This document shows, one piece after another, positions 27,987 to 36,584 of a stretch of 37,312 bases of DNA. The stretch comes from Persephonella sp. (lineage in GTDB: Bacteria > Aquificota > Aquificia > Aquificales > Hydrogenothermaceae). The stretch is from contig QNZF01000026.1 in assembly GCA_003978485.1 (NCBI GenBank), positions 1 through 37,312 on the forward strand, given 5' to 3'. How positions within the stretch are numbered: the stretch's first letter is position 1; every line of letters starts with the position of its first letter. The notes beneath the pieces are model-generated. The model had not been told where the DNA came from. It worked only from the letters and a program-made list of their open reading frames with translations, and ran no database searches. The translations under genes and the position numbers were made by a program.

Positions 27987-28760
27987 TTATAGGATTTTAA
28001 TCTGAATTCTCTCCATTTCTATTTGAAAATTATCTATTTCAACAAATAAAGCATTAAAGATTTTTTCTCCCTTAGCTACATCATATTTTTGAGGTAAACC
28101 TGTTAAAAAACCTTTAATTGAATTTTTAGGTTCTATACCTATAACAGATTGGAAAGCTCCTGTTAATCCTACATCTGTAATGTAAACTGTGTTTTTAGGT
28201 AGTATTCTTTCATCTGCAGTAGGTATATGAGTATGTGTCCCATAAACAACAGTAGCTCTACCGTCAACATAATATCCAAAAGCATTTTTTTCAGAGGTAG
28301 CCTCTCCGTGGAAGTCAACTATTATGTAATCAACTTTATCTTTTATCTCATTGTATATCTCATCAAACTTCCTAAATGGACAGTCTAAAGGTATACCCAT
28401 AAAAACTCTACCCATAAGATTTATAACTGCTATGTACTTTCCGTTTTTTTCATAAATCCCGTATCCTCTACCAGGTACCATAGGTGGATAGTTCGCAGGT
28501 CTTAGAAGTTTAGGTTCTTCATCTATAAACTGATAAATCTCTTTCTTATCCCATATATGATTACCTGAAGTAATAACATCTATACCGAGTTTATCTATTT
28601 CTTTAAAGACTTTTTTTGTTATTCCATAACCACCTGCTAAATTTTCGCCATTTATAACTATAAAATCAGGTTTATACTTCTTCTTTACTTCAGGTAAAAC
28701 TTCTTTAAGTGTGTTTCGTCCTGTCCTTCCTATAACATCTCCTATTAAAATAAATCTCAA
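27987..28760 (-). CDS. YmdB-family metallophosphoesterase
   Basis: A 257-residue calcineurin-like phosphoesterase of the YmdB (TIGR00282) family; the Bacillus enzyme is a 2',3'-cyclic-nucleotide 2'-phosphodiesterase acting on RNA decay and signalling. Metal ligands are visible in FIGDVIGRTGR (written here IGDVIGRTGRNTL), NGEN, GNHIWDK, DFHGEATSEK and YGTHTHIPTADERI. The track start (28778) gives an extra basic MKERFK that lies within the end of ispA; the TTG at 28760, after GAGAGG and one base past the ispA stop, matches the family N-terminus. The listed TTG start is inference. It ends the gmk-ispA operon. Confidence 0.85.
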   Translation of the reverse strand: MRFILIGDVIGRTGRNTLKEVLPEVKKKYKPDFIVINGENLAGGYGITKKVFKEIDKLGIDVITSGNHIWDKKEIYQFIDEEPKLLRPANYPPMVPGRGYGIYEKNGKYIAVINLMGRVFMGIPLDCPFRKFDEIYNEIKDKVDYIIVDFHGEATSEKNAFGYYVDGRATVVYGTHTHIPTADERILPKNTVYITDVGLTGAFQSVIGIEPKNSIKGFLTGLPQKYDVAKGEKIFNALFVEIDNFQIEMERIQIKIL

Positions 28761-28761
28761 C

Positions 28762-29637
28762 TTAAACCTCTCTTTCAATTATAAATTTTGCAATTTTTTC
28801 TAAAATTTTTGAATTATTTAAAACTTTTATTTCGTTTATTGCTTTTTCCACATACTCCTTTGCCAACTTTTTAGATTTTTCTAAACCGTAAATTGAAGGA
28901 TATGTTAGTTTGTTTTTTTCCCTGTCTTTATGTGTCCTTTTCCCTAACTTTTTCTCATCTCCTATCTCATCTAAAATATCATCCTGTATTTGAAAAGCTA
29001 AACCGATATATAAACCGTAATTTTTTAAAGCTTCAAGTTGTTCTTCAGTTCCATCTGCTATTAATCCACCTATATAACAACAGGACTGTATAAATTTTGC
29101 GGTTTTATGTTTATGTATAAACTCTACATCATTAAAACTGTTTTCCTTTTCCGACAGTATATCTGCTGACTGTCCTGCTACCATTCCAAAAATACCTGTT
29201 CCATGGGCTAAACTGTTGATTATTTTAATTAATCTATCTGATTTTATACTTTTATTCTGTGAAATAAGCTCAAAGGCGTAGGATTGTAAACCATCACCTG
29301 CCAAAATTGCTATAGCCTCTCCAAAAACTTTGTGGCAGGTAGGTTTTCCTCTCCTTAAGTCATCATCATCCATAGCAGGTAAATCGTCATGTATAAGTGA
29401 GTATGTATGTATAAACTCAACCGCAACTACTATATCAATAAATAACTTTATATCCATTAATGTATTAATAGACTTTACACTTTCTATTACTAGTATAGGT
29501 CTTAACCTTTTTCCACCTGCTTTTACACTATAAGCCATAGCATCAAATAATTTTTTTGGAACTCCAACAGGTAAATACTGGTCTATATATTTATCAACTA
29601 ACTTTTTCTGTTTATTTAGATACTCTTTTAAATCCAT
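28762..29637 (-). CDS. ispA: Polyprenyl (farnesyl/geranylgeranyl) diphosphate synthase
   Basis: Condenses IPP with allylic diphosphates. The 291-residue protein has AGGKRLRPIL, the first Asp-rich motif DDLPAMDDDD with RRGKPTCH after it, HKTAKFIQ and the second motif FQIQDDILD. Length and the FARM region (THTYSLIHDDLP-like) match short-chain synthases (C15/C20); the exact chain length cannot be read with confidence. It starts five bases after gmk and ends one base before the proposed ymdB TTG. It takes the IspH products in the same window. Confidence 0.92.
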   Translation of the reverse strand: MDLKEYLNKQKKLVDKYIDQYLPVGVPKKLFDAMAYSVKAGGKRLRPILVIESVKSINTLMDIKLFIDIVVAVEFIHTYSLIHDDLPAMDDDDLRRGKPTCHKVFGEAIAILAGDGLQSYAFELISQNKSIKSDRLIKIINSLAHGTGIFGMVAGQSADILSEKENSFNDVEFIHKHKTAKFIQSCCYIGGLIADGTEEQLEALKNYGLYIGLAFQIQDDILDEIGDEKKLGKRTHKDREKNKLTYPSIYGLEKSKKLAKEYVEKAINEIKVLNNSKILEKIAKFIIEREV

Positions 29638-29642
29638 TTTTC

Positions 29643-30269
29643 CTACATTTCCATTAATTTTTTCAATTTTTCATCTTTAATAATTGAAAGATTAAATCTA
29701 TCTGTTCTTAACCTTTGTGATAGGATAATCCTTTTTACATCATCTTTTGCCTTTTCTAAAATATCATTTATGACTATAAAGTCGTAATATTTCCATTTAG
29801 ACATTTCTTTTTCCAGAGATTTAAGTCTCCTCTCTATCTCCTCTTTAGTTTCTCCTCTTTTTTCCAATCTTCTTATTAGCTCATCTATTGAAGGTGGAAT
29901 AATAAATATGGAAGTAATACTAAAAATTGAAGAATATTTATTTTTTATAGTTAAAGCTCCCTGTACATCTATATTAAGTAATACATCGTTTCCTCTGTTT
30001 ATTTCCTCCAAAACCTTTTCTTTAGGTGTACCGTAATATCTACCGTGGACAATAGCATATTCTAAGAAGAAATCTTTTTCTATTAATTTTTTAAACTCCT
30101 CCTCCGTTAAGAATATGTAATCCTTTCCGTTTACTTCGTTTTTTCTCGGCTTTCTAGTCGTGCAGGTTATAACCTTTACAACATTTGGAATTTCAGACAG
30201 TATAAACTGCTCGATAGTCGTTTTCCCTGCTCCCGAAGGTGCAGATAGAATTATTAATCCTCCTTTCAT
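29643..30269 (-). CDS. gmk: Guanylate kinase
   Basis: Phosphorylates GMP to GDP. The 208-residue protein opens with LIILSAPSGAGKTTIEQFIL (P-loop SGAGKTT) and has the GMP-binding TTRKPRKNEVNGKDYIFL, LEYAIVHGRYYGTPKEKV and a VLLNIDVQGALTIK Walker B-like strand. IIPPSIDELIRRLEKRG gives the lid. It is the first gene of the gmk-ispA-ymdB operon; unlike in many bacteria no rpoZ follows. Upstream is a 293-base gap before the histidine kinase in which I see only A+T-rich sequence with no feature. Confidence 0.94.
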   Translation of the reverse strand: MKGGLIILSAPSGAGKTTIEQFILSEIPNVVKVITCTTRKPRKNEVNGKDYIFLTEEEFKKLIEKDFFLEYAIVHGRYYGTPKEKVLEEINRGNDVLLNIDVQGALTIKNKYSSIFSITSIFIIPPSIDELIRRLEKRGETKEEIERRLKSLEKEMSKWKYYDFIVINDILEKAKDDVKRIILSQRLRTDRFNLSIIKDEKLKKLMEM

Positions 30270-30562
30270 CTAAACCTCTGAATGATATTAAAAACTACAA
30301 AAATTATACAATAACTGGCTTGTTGAAAAAGCTTAAGATTAACATAGGCCTTAAATATCAAATTAAAAATTTTTTAATTCATTTTATTACCGAGATATAT
30401 TAATTCCACTACAGAAATATATTAAGAGATGAAAAGGTTTTAAGTGTTTATCTGATTTTAATATCAATTCGGTTAACAACTTATATTTTGAATTAATATT
30501 TAAAATTTAGTTTTGATAACAAAACAAACCAAAAAAATTTATAGAATTGATTATCCTATAAC

Positions 30563-31564
30563 CTATTCCATAGGTAGATATATTCTAAACTTTGTCCCTT
30601 TGTTTACCTCGCTTTCTACTTCAATTTTACCGTTATGTGCTTCCGTTATATGTTTAACTATTGATAAGCCTAGACCTGTTCCTCCCACGCTTCTACTTCT
30701 GGATTTATCAACTCTGTAAAATCTTTCAAAAATTAAAGGTAAAGATTTGGCAGGTATTCCTATTCCTGTATCTATCACTTCGATGACAAAATATTTCTCC
30801 TTTATGTATCCTTTAACGTCTACCAATCCATTTTCTTTATTGTACTTTACTCCATTCTCTATAAGATTTTTTAACAGTATGCAAATCTTTTTCTCATCTC
30901 CCTTTATTTTTAAATCTGAAGGGATAGAATTAATAAGTTTTATATTCTTCTCTTTTGCAATATAATTTAAATCTTCAAATATCTGATTGACTAACTTTTT
31001 CAGATTTATTTCAGTTTTTATAACTTTATACTCCTGAGCTTCTAAACGTGCAATAATAAGTAAATCATTAACTAAACTGTCCATCTGATTAATTCTCTTT
31101 AATGCCATCTTTAAAAACTTTCTCTTATTATTGTCCATTTCTTCACTCTCTAATGTTTCCAATACTCCTTTTAGAACTGCTAAAGGAGTTTTTAATTCGT
31201 GAGATACATTAGATACAAAATCCTTTTTGGCCTGCTTATAAATCTCAAAAGGGGTAATATCTGTAAAATGTATAAATTTTTTACCATCTATATGGTATAT
31301 CTTTACTAAAAATTTTCTATCATCAATTATTATCTCTTCCTGTCTATCTTCTTCGTATTTATGGGCAATAATTGAGTATAGATAATTATTTTCTATTACC
31401 TCTGAAAAATGTTTCCCTTCAGGTCTTTCTAAATTTAAAATTTCCTTTCCGTATTTGTTGAGATAGACAATTCTTTCCTTTTCATCAATTACCAATATTC
31501 CTTCATTAAGATAATCTAAAAACTTTATAAATGTTTTTAAATCTTTTTTTGACAAAATTTTCAA
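30563..31564 (-). CDS. Soluble PAS-domain sensor histidine kinase (PhoR-like core)
   Basis: A 333-residue histidine kinase. A PAS domain (about 14-100, with DYLNEGILVIDEKERIVYLN and IYHIDGKKFIHFTDIT) leads to the HisKA domain with His122 in FVSNVSHELKTPLAVLKG. The HATPase part has LKNLIENGVKYN, DTGIGIPAKSLPLIFERFYR and GGTGLGLSIVK. Its core resembles PhoR, but there is no membrane helix or periplasmic sensor, so it should sense an intracellular cue. No response regulator gene is in the window. It follows the putative lipoprotein gene by 13 bases and may be the last gene of that operon. Confidence 0.88.
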   Translation of the reverse strand: MKILSKKDLKTFIKFLDYLNEGILVIDEKERIVYLNKYGKEILNLERPEGKHFSEVIENNYLYSIIAHKYEEDRQEEIIIDDRKFLVKIYHIDGKKFIHFTDITPFEIYKQAKKDFVSNVSHELKTPLAVLKGVLETLESEEMDNNKRKFLKMALKRINQMDSLVNDLLIIARLEAQEYKVIKTEINLKKLVNQIFEDLNYIAKEKNIKLINSIPSDLKIKGDEKKICILLKNLIENGVKYNKENGLVDVKGYIKEKYFVIEVIDTGIGIPAKSLPLIFERFYRVDKSRSRSVGGTGLGLSIVKHITEAHNGKIEVESEVNKGTKFRIYLPME

Positions 31565-31577
31565 TTTTTATCCCCAG

Positions 31578-32729
31578 CTACTCGTTATCTTCTATTGATA
31601 AACCTTCTATCTTCATATCGTAAGTTGTCATACTCCAGATGTATATAGGATAAACATCAAAAATAAGTATTCCGCCTTTAAGATTTTTTACTCCTATAAA
31701 TTTTAATCCCCCTTCTTTTTTCAATCTATCATATATGTAGTATATATTACACTTTCCATAGGGAGGTATTATTACTCTGTTTCCTTCAATTCTTTTACAA
31801 TCCCCGGATATTTCTATACCTTTAATATTTCCTTTTTCATCAATTTTAAATAGTGGTTTATACTCTTCTCCATTAATAATGAATGTAATCTTCCCTATAT
31901 TTAAGATAAAAGGCTTTAAAGTTGTGTTCTTTAGCTTTATATAAACATCCCATCTGTCAGTGCCTAAATTTGCTTTCCTGTCCTCTTCCGTTTCATAAAC
32001 AGGTCTAGCCTCAAAGTAGTACAGTTTTATTCCTTTATAATAGAGTGGTAGATTTAAAGAAAACCAAACCAAATTTTCCAAATCTTTTTCTATAATCTTT
32101 TGGATTTTTTCCTTTAGTTTTTTACTTTCTTCCTCTGCATATTTAGGTATTACTCCTAAAACGCTACCTCTATACAGTTTTATTAAGTTATTTTTTTTAT
32201 CAAATGCTACGCTATAAAATCTTTTACTTTCAGGAAGATAACAAAATATAAATGTGTCTTCAGGTATGTTATAAAACTTTTTCACCATAAAAGAGTTTAC
32301 TTTGTAGTCTTTTTTTAAATACTCTTTTAAATAAACATCCGGAAAATCATTTGATTGGATTTGATTGTAAATCATATCACTAAATTTTTTATCTAATTCG
32401 TTATCTATCAACTCAAGCTTACCATTCCTATTTAAACAATTTTGTTTGTAAACTTTAATTAAATAATCTTCAAGATTTCCTACATTTTCGGTTAATATCT
32501 CTCTCTTTTTATCGTCTACCTTTATAACTATATAGTTAAGCTTAGCTTCTATAACTTTACCGAAAAGTGTTGATAATGTTAACTCATCTTGATTTATAAC
32601 CTTGTTAAGATTTTGATTAAACTCTGAAAAAAATTTTTTCTTAGTCCCACAACTGTAAAATAGAAGATAAAACATAGAAATGAATATTAAGACTATATTA
32701 ATCTTCCGTAAGATAAACACCTCTATCAT
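31578..32729 (-). CDS. Putative lipoprotein of unknown function
   Basis: I do not recognise this 383-residue protein. An N-terminal hydrophobic stretch (INIVLIFISMFYLLFYSC) ends in Cys27 with a poor lipobox, FYSC, so it is a probable lipoprotein or exported protein. The body is Lys/Glu-rich with beta-type segments such as VIPKYAEEESKKL, WFSLNLPLYYKGIKLYYFE and YIKLKNTTLKPFILNIGKIT, the last resembling an Ig-like domain. The track ATG (32729) overlaps thrB by 32 bases; a GTG at 32720 is also possible and the start is uncertain. It lies between thrB and the histidine kinase on the same transcript. Confidence 0.6.
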   Translation of the reverse strand: MIEVFILRKINIVLIFISMFYLLFYSCGTKKKFFSEFNQNLNKVINQDELTLSTLFGKVIEAKLNYIVIKVDDKKREILTENVGNLEDYLIKVYKQNCLNRNGKLELIDNELDKKFSDMIYNQIQSNDFPDVYLKEYLKKDYKVNSFMVKKFYNIPEDTFIFCYLPESKRFYSVAFDKKNNLIKLYRGSVLGVIPKYAEEESKKLKEKIQKIIEKDLENLVWFSLNLPLYYKGIKLYYFEARPVYETEEDRKANLGTDRWDVYIKLKNTTLKPFILNIGKITFIINGEEYKPLFKIDEKGNIKGIEISGDCKRIEGNRVIIPPYGKCNIYYIYDRLKKEGGLKFIGVKNLKGGILIFDVYPIYIWSMTTYDMKIEGLSIEDNE

Positions 32730-33594
32730 CCTTTTCTAATATTTTGTATTCTGCTTTTATACCAACCTTTGAGAATGTATCAACCATAGCCTTACCTATA
32801 GCATCAAAATTTTCTTTGGCTAAAGCTACTATTGAACTACCTGCTCCACTTAGAGATACTCCTAAAGCTCCATTTGAATAGGCATTTCTTATAACATTAT
32901 CAAACTCAGGTATAAGTTTTTTTCTGTAAGGTTGGTGTAATCTGTCTTCCATAGCAACTTTTAAAAGCTCATATTTTCTATTTTGTAAAGCTGATATAAA
33001 AAGGGCTACCCTTTGAATATTAAAAATTGCATCCTTTAAAGGTATGTTTTCAGGTAATACCTTCCTTGCCTCTTCAGTTGATAACTCAAAATCTGGTATA
33101 ACGACTATAAACTTTATCTCATCAGGAAAAAATAACTTTTGGTAGTATGTTTTATCACCATCTTTTAAAGCTGTTATAAAACCTCCTTTATATGCAGGAA
33201 TTAGATTGTCTGGATGATTTTCGTATCTGTAAGCTATATCAAAGAATGTTTTATCGTCTAAATTTTTATCTAAGATTTTAAAACCTGCAACTATACCTCC
33301 AACTATAACGGAAGCACTACTACCTAAACCTCTTGATATTGGAATTCTGTTTATCTGTTTAACTTTAAACCTTCTGTGCTCTTCTCCGTACATCTTTAAA
33401 ACATCTTTTAACACTCTGAAAAATAGATTTTTTTCTGGATTTTCAAACTCACTGTTTTTTGGAATGGTGATTATCTCGTCTTCTTCACTTTCTTCTATAT
33501 AAAACTCGTTATACAGATTTAAAGCTATTCCTAATGTGTCAAAACCTGCTCCCAAGTTTGCAGTTGAAGCTGGCACTTTTATATTTATTCCCAT
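32698..33594 (-). CDS. thrB: Homoserine kinase
   Basis: A GHMP kinase that makes O-phosphohomoserine for threonine synthesis. The 298-residue protein opens INIKVPASTANLGAGFDTLG, has the ATP-binding PISRGLGSSASVIVGGIV (GLGSS motif, about 90-100), NRIPISRG before it, and LSGAGSSIVAL near the end. Length is normal and no residue is missing. Its last codons overlap the putative lipoprotein gene. thrC and the homoserine dehydrogenase gene are not in the window. The ATG is preceded by GGGGG. Confidence 0.94.
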   Translation of the reverse strand: MGINIKVPASTANLGAGFDTLGIALNLYNEFYIEESEEDEIITIPKNSEFENPEKNLFFRVLKDVLKMYGEEHRRFKVKQINRIPISRGLGSSASVIVGGIVAGFKILDKNLDDKTFFDIAYRYENHPDNLIPAYKGGFITALKDGDKTYYQKLFFPDEIKFIVVIPDFELSTEEARKVLPENIPLKDAIFNIQRVALFISALQNRKYELLKVAMEDRLHQPYRKKLIPEFDNVIRNAYSNGALGVSLSGAGSSIVALAKENFDAIGKAMVDTFSKVGIKAEYKILEKDDRGVYLTED

Positions 33595-33658
33595 AATTTC
33601 CCCCTTTTTACTGGATACAAAAATAAATTTAAAAGATGAAAAAGTAGTGAAAAGATTT

Positions 33659-34801
33659 TTATAAATTTGAAAAGATTATTTCTTGGGCTTTTTTAACTCC
33701 TGTTCCAAATTCAATTTTATATCCTATTTTGTTTAATGCTATCTCTAAACCTGCTATTACCTGTAGAACATCCATATAATCAAAGTATCCCATATGTGCA
33801 ATTCTTAATATTTTTCCTTTTAGATGGTCTTGTCCTCCAGCAACTCTAAAACCTATTTTTAATAACTCTTTTCTTAACGCATCTCCATTTATACCTTCAG
33901 GGGAATAAACACCTGTTGCAGAGTTTGAAGGGCTCTCAGATAACAGTTTTAATCCTAAAGATTTAACTGCTTCCCTAGTAGCCTCTGCCATAATAGAGTG
34001 TCTCCTTGCTAGATTTTCTAAACCTTCATCTAATATAAGAGATAAACTTTCATTTAGAGCAATTATAAGATTTATAGCTGTAGTGTAAGCAGTCTGTCCC
34101 TCTGCCTGCTTCTTAGCTTCCTTTTTAACGTCAAAGTAATATTTCGGAATATCGCTTTTATTTAATCTTTTTTCTGCTTTCTCAGAATAGTAAAGTATAC
34201 TTAATCCCGGTGGAAGCATTAATGCCTTTTGAGAACCTGTTATAAGTATATCTATTCCTATTTCCTCAGGATAAACCTCATAAACACCAACAGATGTTAT
34301 TCCATCAACAACTAATATACAGTCATCAAGCTTTTTAGCTAATTTACCTAAAAACTCAACATCATGGTAAGTTGTTGTAGAAGTTTCAGAATGTTGAACT
34401 AATATACCTTTTAAATCTGGATTGTTATCTATTATCTCCTCAACTTCCTTTTGATTGTAAGTTTTTCCCCATTCTATTTGATAGTTTATAGGATTTAAAC
34501 TGAATGTTTTTGCCAGCTCTAACCATCTTTGACCGAATTTACCACCATTAATAACTAAAACTTTGTCTCCTTTACTGAAAAAGTTTATTACAGATGCTTC
34601 CATACTTCCTGTTCCTGAAGATGTGAAAACTAATACATCCCTATCAGTTTTAAGAAGTTTCTTTAATTTAGCTTTAACTTCTTTGAAAATCTTTGTAAAT
34701 TCTGGCGTCCTATGATGTATTATTTGTTGCCCTAAAGCTTTTATAACCTGTGGAGGTAAAGGAACAGGTCCCGGAGTAAAAAGCCTTTCTTTTACTAACA
34801 T
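33659..34801 (-). CDS. Class V PLP aminotransferase (alanine/serine-glyoxylate type)
   Basis: A 380-residue aminotransferase of the alanine-glyoxylate/serine-pyruvate family, fold type I class V. Family marks are the opening LFTPGPVPLPPQV, the PLP phosphate loop TSSGTGSMEASV, VVDGITSVGVYE and the lysine in ITGSQKALMLPPG. The C-terminal part has GDALRKELLKIGFRVAGGQD. The reaction could be serine-glyoxylate, alanine-glyoxylate or phosphoserine-type transamination; sequence alone does not decide. It is the rightmost gene of the minus block, divergent from the tRNA cluster across a 180-base gap, and has AAAAATAGTTTGAGG-type weak binding before the ATG. Confidence 0.87.
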   Translation of the reverse strand: MLVKERLFTPGPVPLPPQVIKALGQQIIHHRTPEFTKIFKEVKAKLKKLLKTDRDVLVFTSSGTGSMEASVINFFSKGDKVLVINGGKFGQRWLELAKTFSLNPINYQIEWGKTYNQKEVEEIIDNNPDLKGILVQHSETSTTTYHDVEFLGKLAKKLDDCILVVDGITSVGVYEVYPEEIGIDILITGSQKALMLPPGLSILYYSEKAEKRLNKSDIPKYYFDVKKEAKKQAEGQTAYTTAINLIIALNESLSLILDEGLENLARRHSIMAEATREAVKSLGLKLLSESPSNSATGVYSPEGINGDALRKELLKIGFRVAGGQDHLKGKILRIAHMGYFDYMDVLQVIAGLEIALNKIGYKIEFGTGVKKAQEIIFSNL

Positions 34802-34925
34802 TTAGCAACCTCAAACTATTTTTTTTATGAATAAAATTATCTTATACTAAATTTGCCGTTAATATCTTTTAAGTAGATACTCAAAATATTGGTATAGTTT
34901 TAGGAATACCAGTAATATACAAATC

Positions 34926-34953
34926 TTGACAAAAAAATTTTTATCATTAAAAT
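34926..34953 (+). promoter_or_regulatory. Promoter of the tRNA cluster
   Basis: TTGACA (34926-34931) and TAAAAT (34948-34953) are 16 bases apart. A G-rich stretch, GGGCGGG, follows some ten bases later. The pair faces the tRNA genes and is the best -35 match in that gap. Confidence 0.5.
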
Positions 34954-34981
34954 ATATTATTGCTTTGGGCGGGTAAGTTAA

Positions 34982-35054
34982 GCTGGCGTAGCTCAGTCGG
35001 CAGAGCAGGTGATTTGTAATCACCAGGTCGTGGGTTCGAGTCCCACCGCCAGCT
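34982..35054 (+). tRNA. tRNA-Thr (anticodon TGT)
   Basis: The acceptor GCTGGCG pairs with CGCCAGC at 35047-35053; D-loop GCTCAGTCGGCAGAGC, anticodon stem GTGAT/ATCAC around TTTGTAA, and T-loop GTTCGAGTC are all present. Discriminator is T; CCA is not encoded. Anticodon TGT reads ACA/ACG threonine codons. Confidence 0.95.
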
Positions 35055-35060
35055 TTTACT

Positions 35061-35146
35061 GGAGGGGTCGCCTAGCCTGGCCAATGGCGGGAGACTGTAA
35101 ATCTCCTGGCGTTATGCCTACGCAGGTTCGAATCCTGCCCCCTCCA
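35061..35146 (+). tRNA. tRNA-Tyr (anticodon GTA)
   Basis: The acceptor GGAGGGG pairs with CCCCTCC at 35139-35145, discriminator A. The anticodon loop CTGTAAA gives GTA. A long variable arm (about 86-base gene) is the class II shape expected for bacterial tRNA-Tyr. GTA is a Tgt/queuosine substrate, linking it to tgt and queE in the window. Confidence 0.95.
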
Positions 35147-35153
35147 CTATAGT

Positions 35154-35229
35154 GCGGGAGTAGCTCAGCTGGTAGAGCATCTGCCTTCCAAGCAGATGGT
35201 CGCGGGTTCGAGTCCCGTCTCCCGCTCCA
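35154..35229 (+). tRNA. tRNA-Gly (anticodon TCC) with encoded CCA
   Basis: GCGGGAG pairs with CTCCCGC at 35219-35225; D-loop GCTCAGCTGGTAGAGC, anticodon loop CTTCCAA (TCC), and T-arm GCGGGTTCGAGTCCCGT are clear. Discriminator T is followed by CCA at 35227-35229, the only one of the three tRNAs with CCA in the gene. Confidence 0.95.
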
Positions 35230-35330
35230 TTAATTAAGCAAATCCCATTTTCTAATCAAATATCCTGTTGAAAAGTTATACTTCATAACAGTATATTTTA
35301 ATTAGGATTTAATTAACTTTTGGAGATTTC

Positions 35331-36584
35331 ATGAGAATTTACTTTAAAAATTTAGGTACTCTCTCTATTGGAAAAGTTGATTTAAAACCTTTAACTGTAT
35401 TTCTTGGAAATTGTGATGAAAGAAAATTCTTTATAACCGTCTTGTATTCTATCTTCTCAAAATTAGAAAAACTGCCTGAAAGGGATATAAATTTTATAGT
35501 AGAAAATGCAGTTCGGAGTATTTGGAACTTAAAAAATTATAAACATATAATTGAGAAACTTTTTAATATATCGGATAAAGATTTAAAACTTCTTATAAAG
35601 GAAATAAGAAGAAATACTGTTAACTATATAAAAGGAGATTTAAGTAATTTAAAAGGAACTCTAAATTTTCAAGGGGATTTAAAGTTTAACAATTTCTCAT
35701 TACAGGATATTGTTTTTTCAGATGATACAGAGGAAGATTTAGCCTTGATAAAGGAAAAATTAAGGGAAGCCATTAGAGAGTATGAGAAGAAAAAAATAGC
35801 ATTAATTAATTTATACTCTAATCCTTTCAATGAGTTGTTTAAATATAGTGTGTTAAGAAAAGTTCCTAAACCTGTTTACATTCCATCGTCAAGAAATGGA
35901 TTAGTTTTAGGTGCAGATTACATTATTCCTAATATATTTAGCAAATTTAGAAAGGTAGATTTAGAGTTTTCCAAAGCAGATATTGAGTTTTTAGAAAAGT
36001 TATATCTGATAAAAACGGCGAAATTATCAGGTGAGAAAACTTTTAATAAAAAGATAAAAAAAATTCTGGATTTTTTAGAAGAAAGACTGTTAAAGGGAGA
36101 ATTTGTTGAAAAAAATTTTGTTAACAGGTATAAAACATTTCTTTTTAAGGATAGGGAGGATTTTCTTTATCCATTACATCTGATAAAAAGTTCTATCCTT
36201 TCACTGTTCCCTATATACGCAATACTTAAATTCTTAAATCATACAGATAACAATCTAATTATATTTTTTGAAGAACCTGAAGTTCATCTTTCAGTTGATG
36301 AACAGTTTGAGCTTGCAAAGTTTTTAAGCTTAGCATCAAATTTGGGTTTTGCATTTGTTATAACAACTAACAGTGATTACATACTTTATGAGTTTGGGAA
36401 TTTACTAAATATAAATAGTATGGAGCCTTTAATAAAAACAAACTATCTAATAGAAAAAAATTTAGATATGTTTAAAGAATGTGTTCTTAGTAAGGAAAAC
36501 TTGCTGATTTACAATTTTAACTGTTTAAACTCAAGTTTTACTTTAGAAGAAAAATCCATTAAAGATTTTATTCCAAGTTCATAA
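35331..36584 (+). CDS. AAA/OLD-like ATPase with degenerate Walker A
   Basis: A 417-residue protein whose ends look like an ABC/AAA_21 (OLD/SMC-type) ATPase. The N-terminus MRIYFKNLGTLSIGKVDLKP leads to LTVFLGNCDERKFF (about 21-34), in the place of a P-loop GxNGSGKS but lacking the second Gly and the Ser/Thr. Near residue 312 comes an intact Walker B-like NNLIIFFEEPEVHLS and then FVITTNSDYIL, where this group usually has a His (TTHSPYIL). The middle (about 50-290) is unrelated to any domain I know. It is likely a nucleotide-binding-defective or divergent member. It follows the tRNA cluster after about 100 bases and overlaps the 3' end of spoVG by 17 bases on the other strand. Family call is inference. 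Confidence 0.68.
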   Translation: MRIYFKNLGTLSIGKVDLKPLTVFLGNCDERKFFITVLYSIFSKLEKLPERDINFIVENAVRSIWNLKNYKHIIEKLFNISDKDLKLLIKEIRRNTVNYIKGDLSNLKGTLNFQGDLKFNNFSLQDIVFSDDTEEDLALIKEKLREAIREYEKKKIALINLYSNPFNELFKYSVLRKVPKPVYIPSSRNGLVLGADYIIPNIFSKFRKVDLEFSKADIEFLEKLYLIKTAKLSGEKTFNKKIKKILDFLEERLLKGEFVEKNFVNRYKTFLFKDREDFLYPLHLIKSSILSLFPIYAILKFLNHTDNNLIIFFEEPEVHLSVDEQFELAKFLSLASNLGFAFVITTNSDYILYEFGNLLNINSMEPLIKTNYLIEKNLDMFKECVLSKENLLIYNFNCLNSSFTLEEKSIKDFIPSS

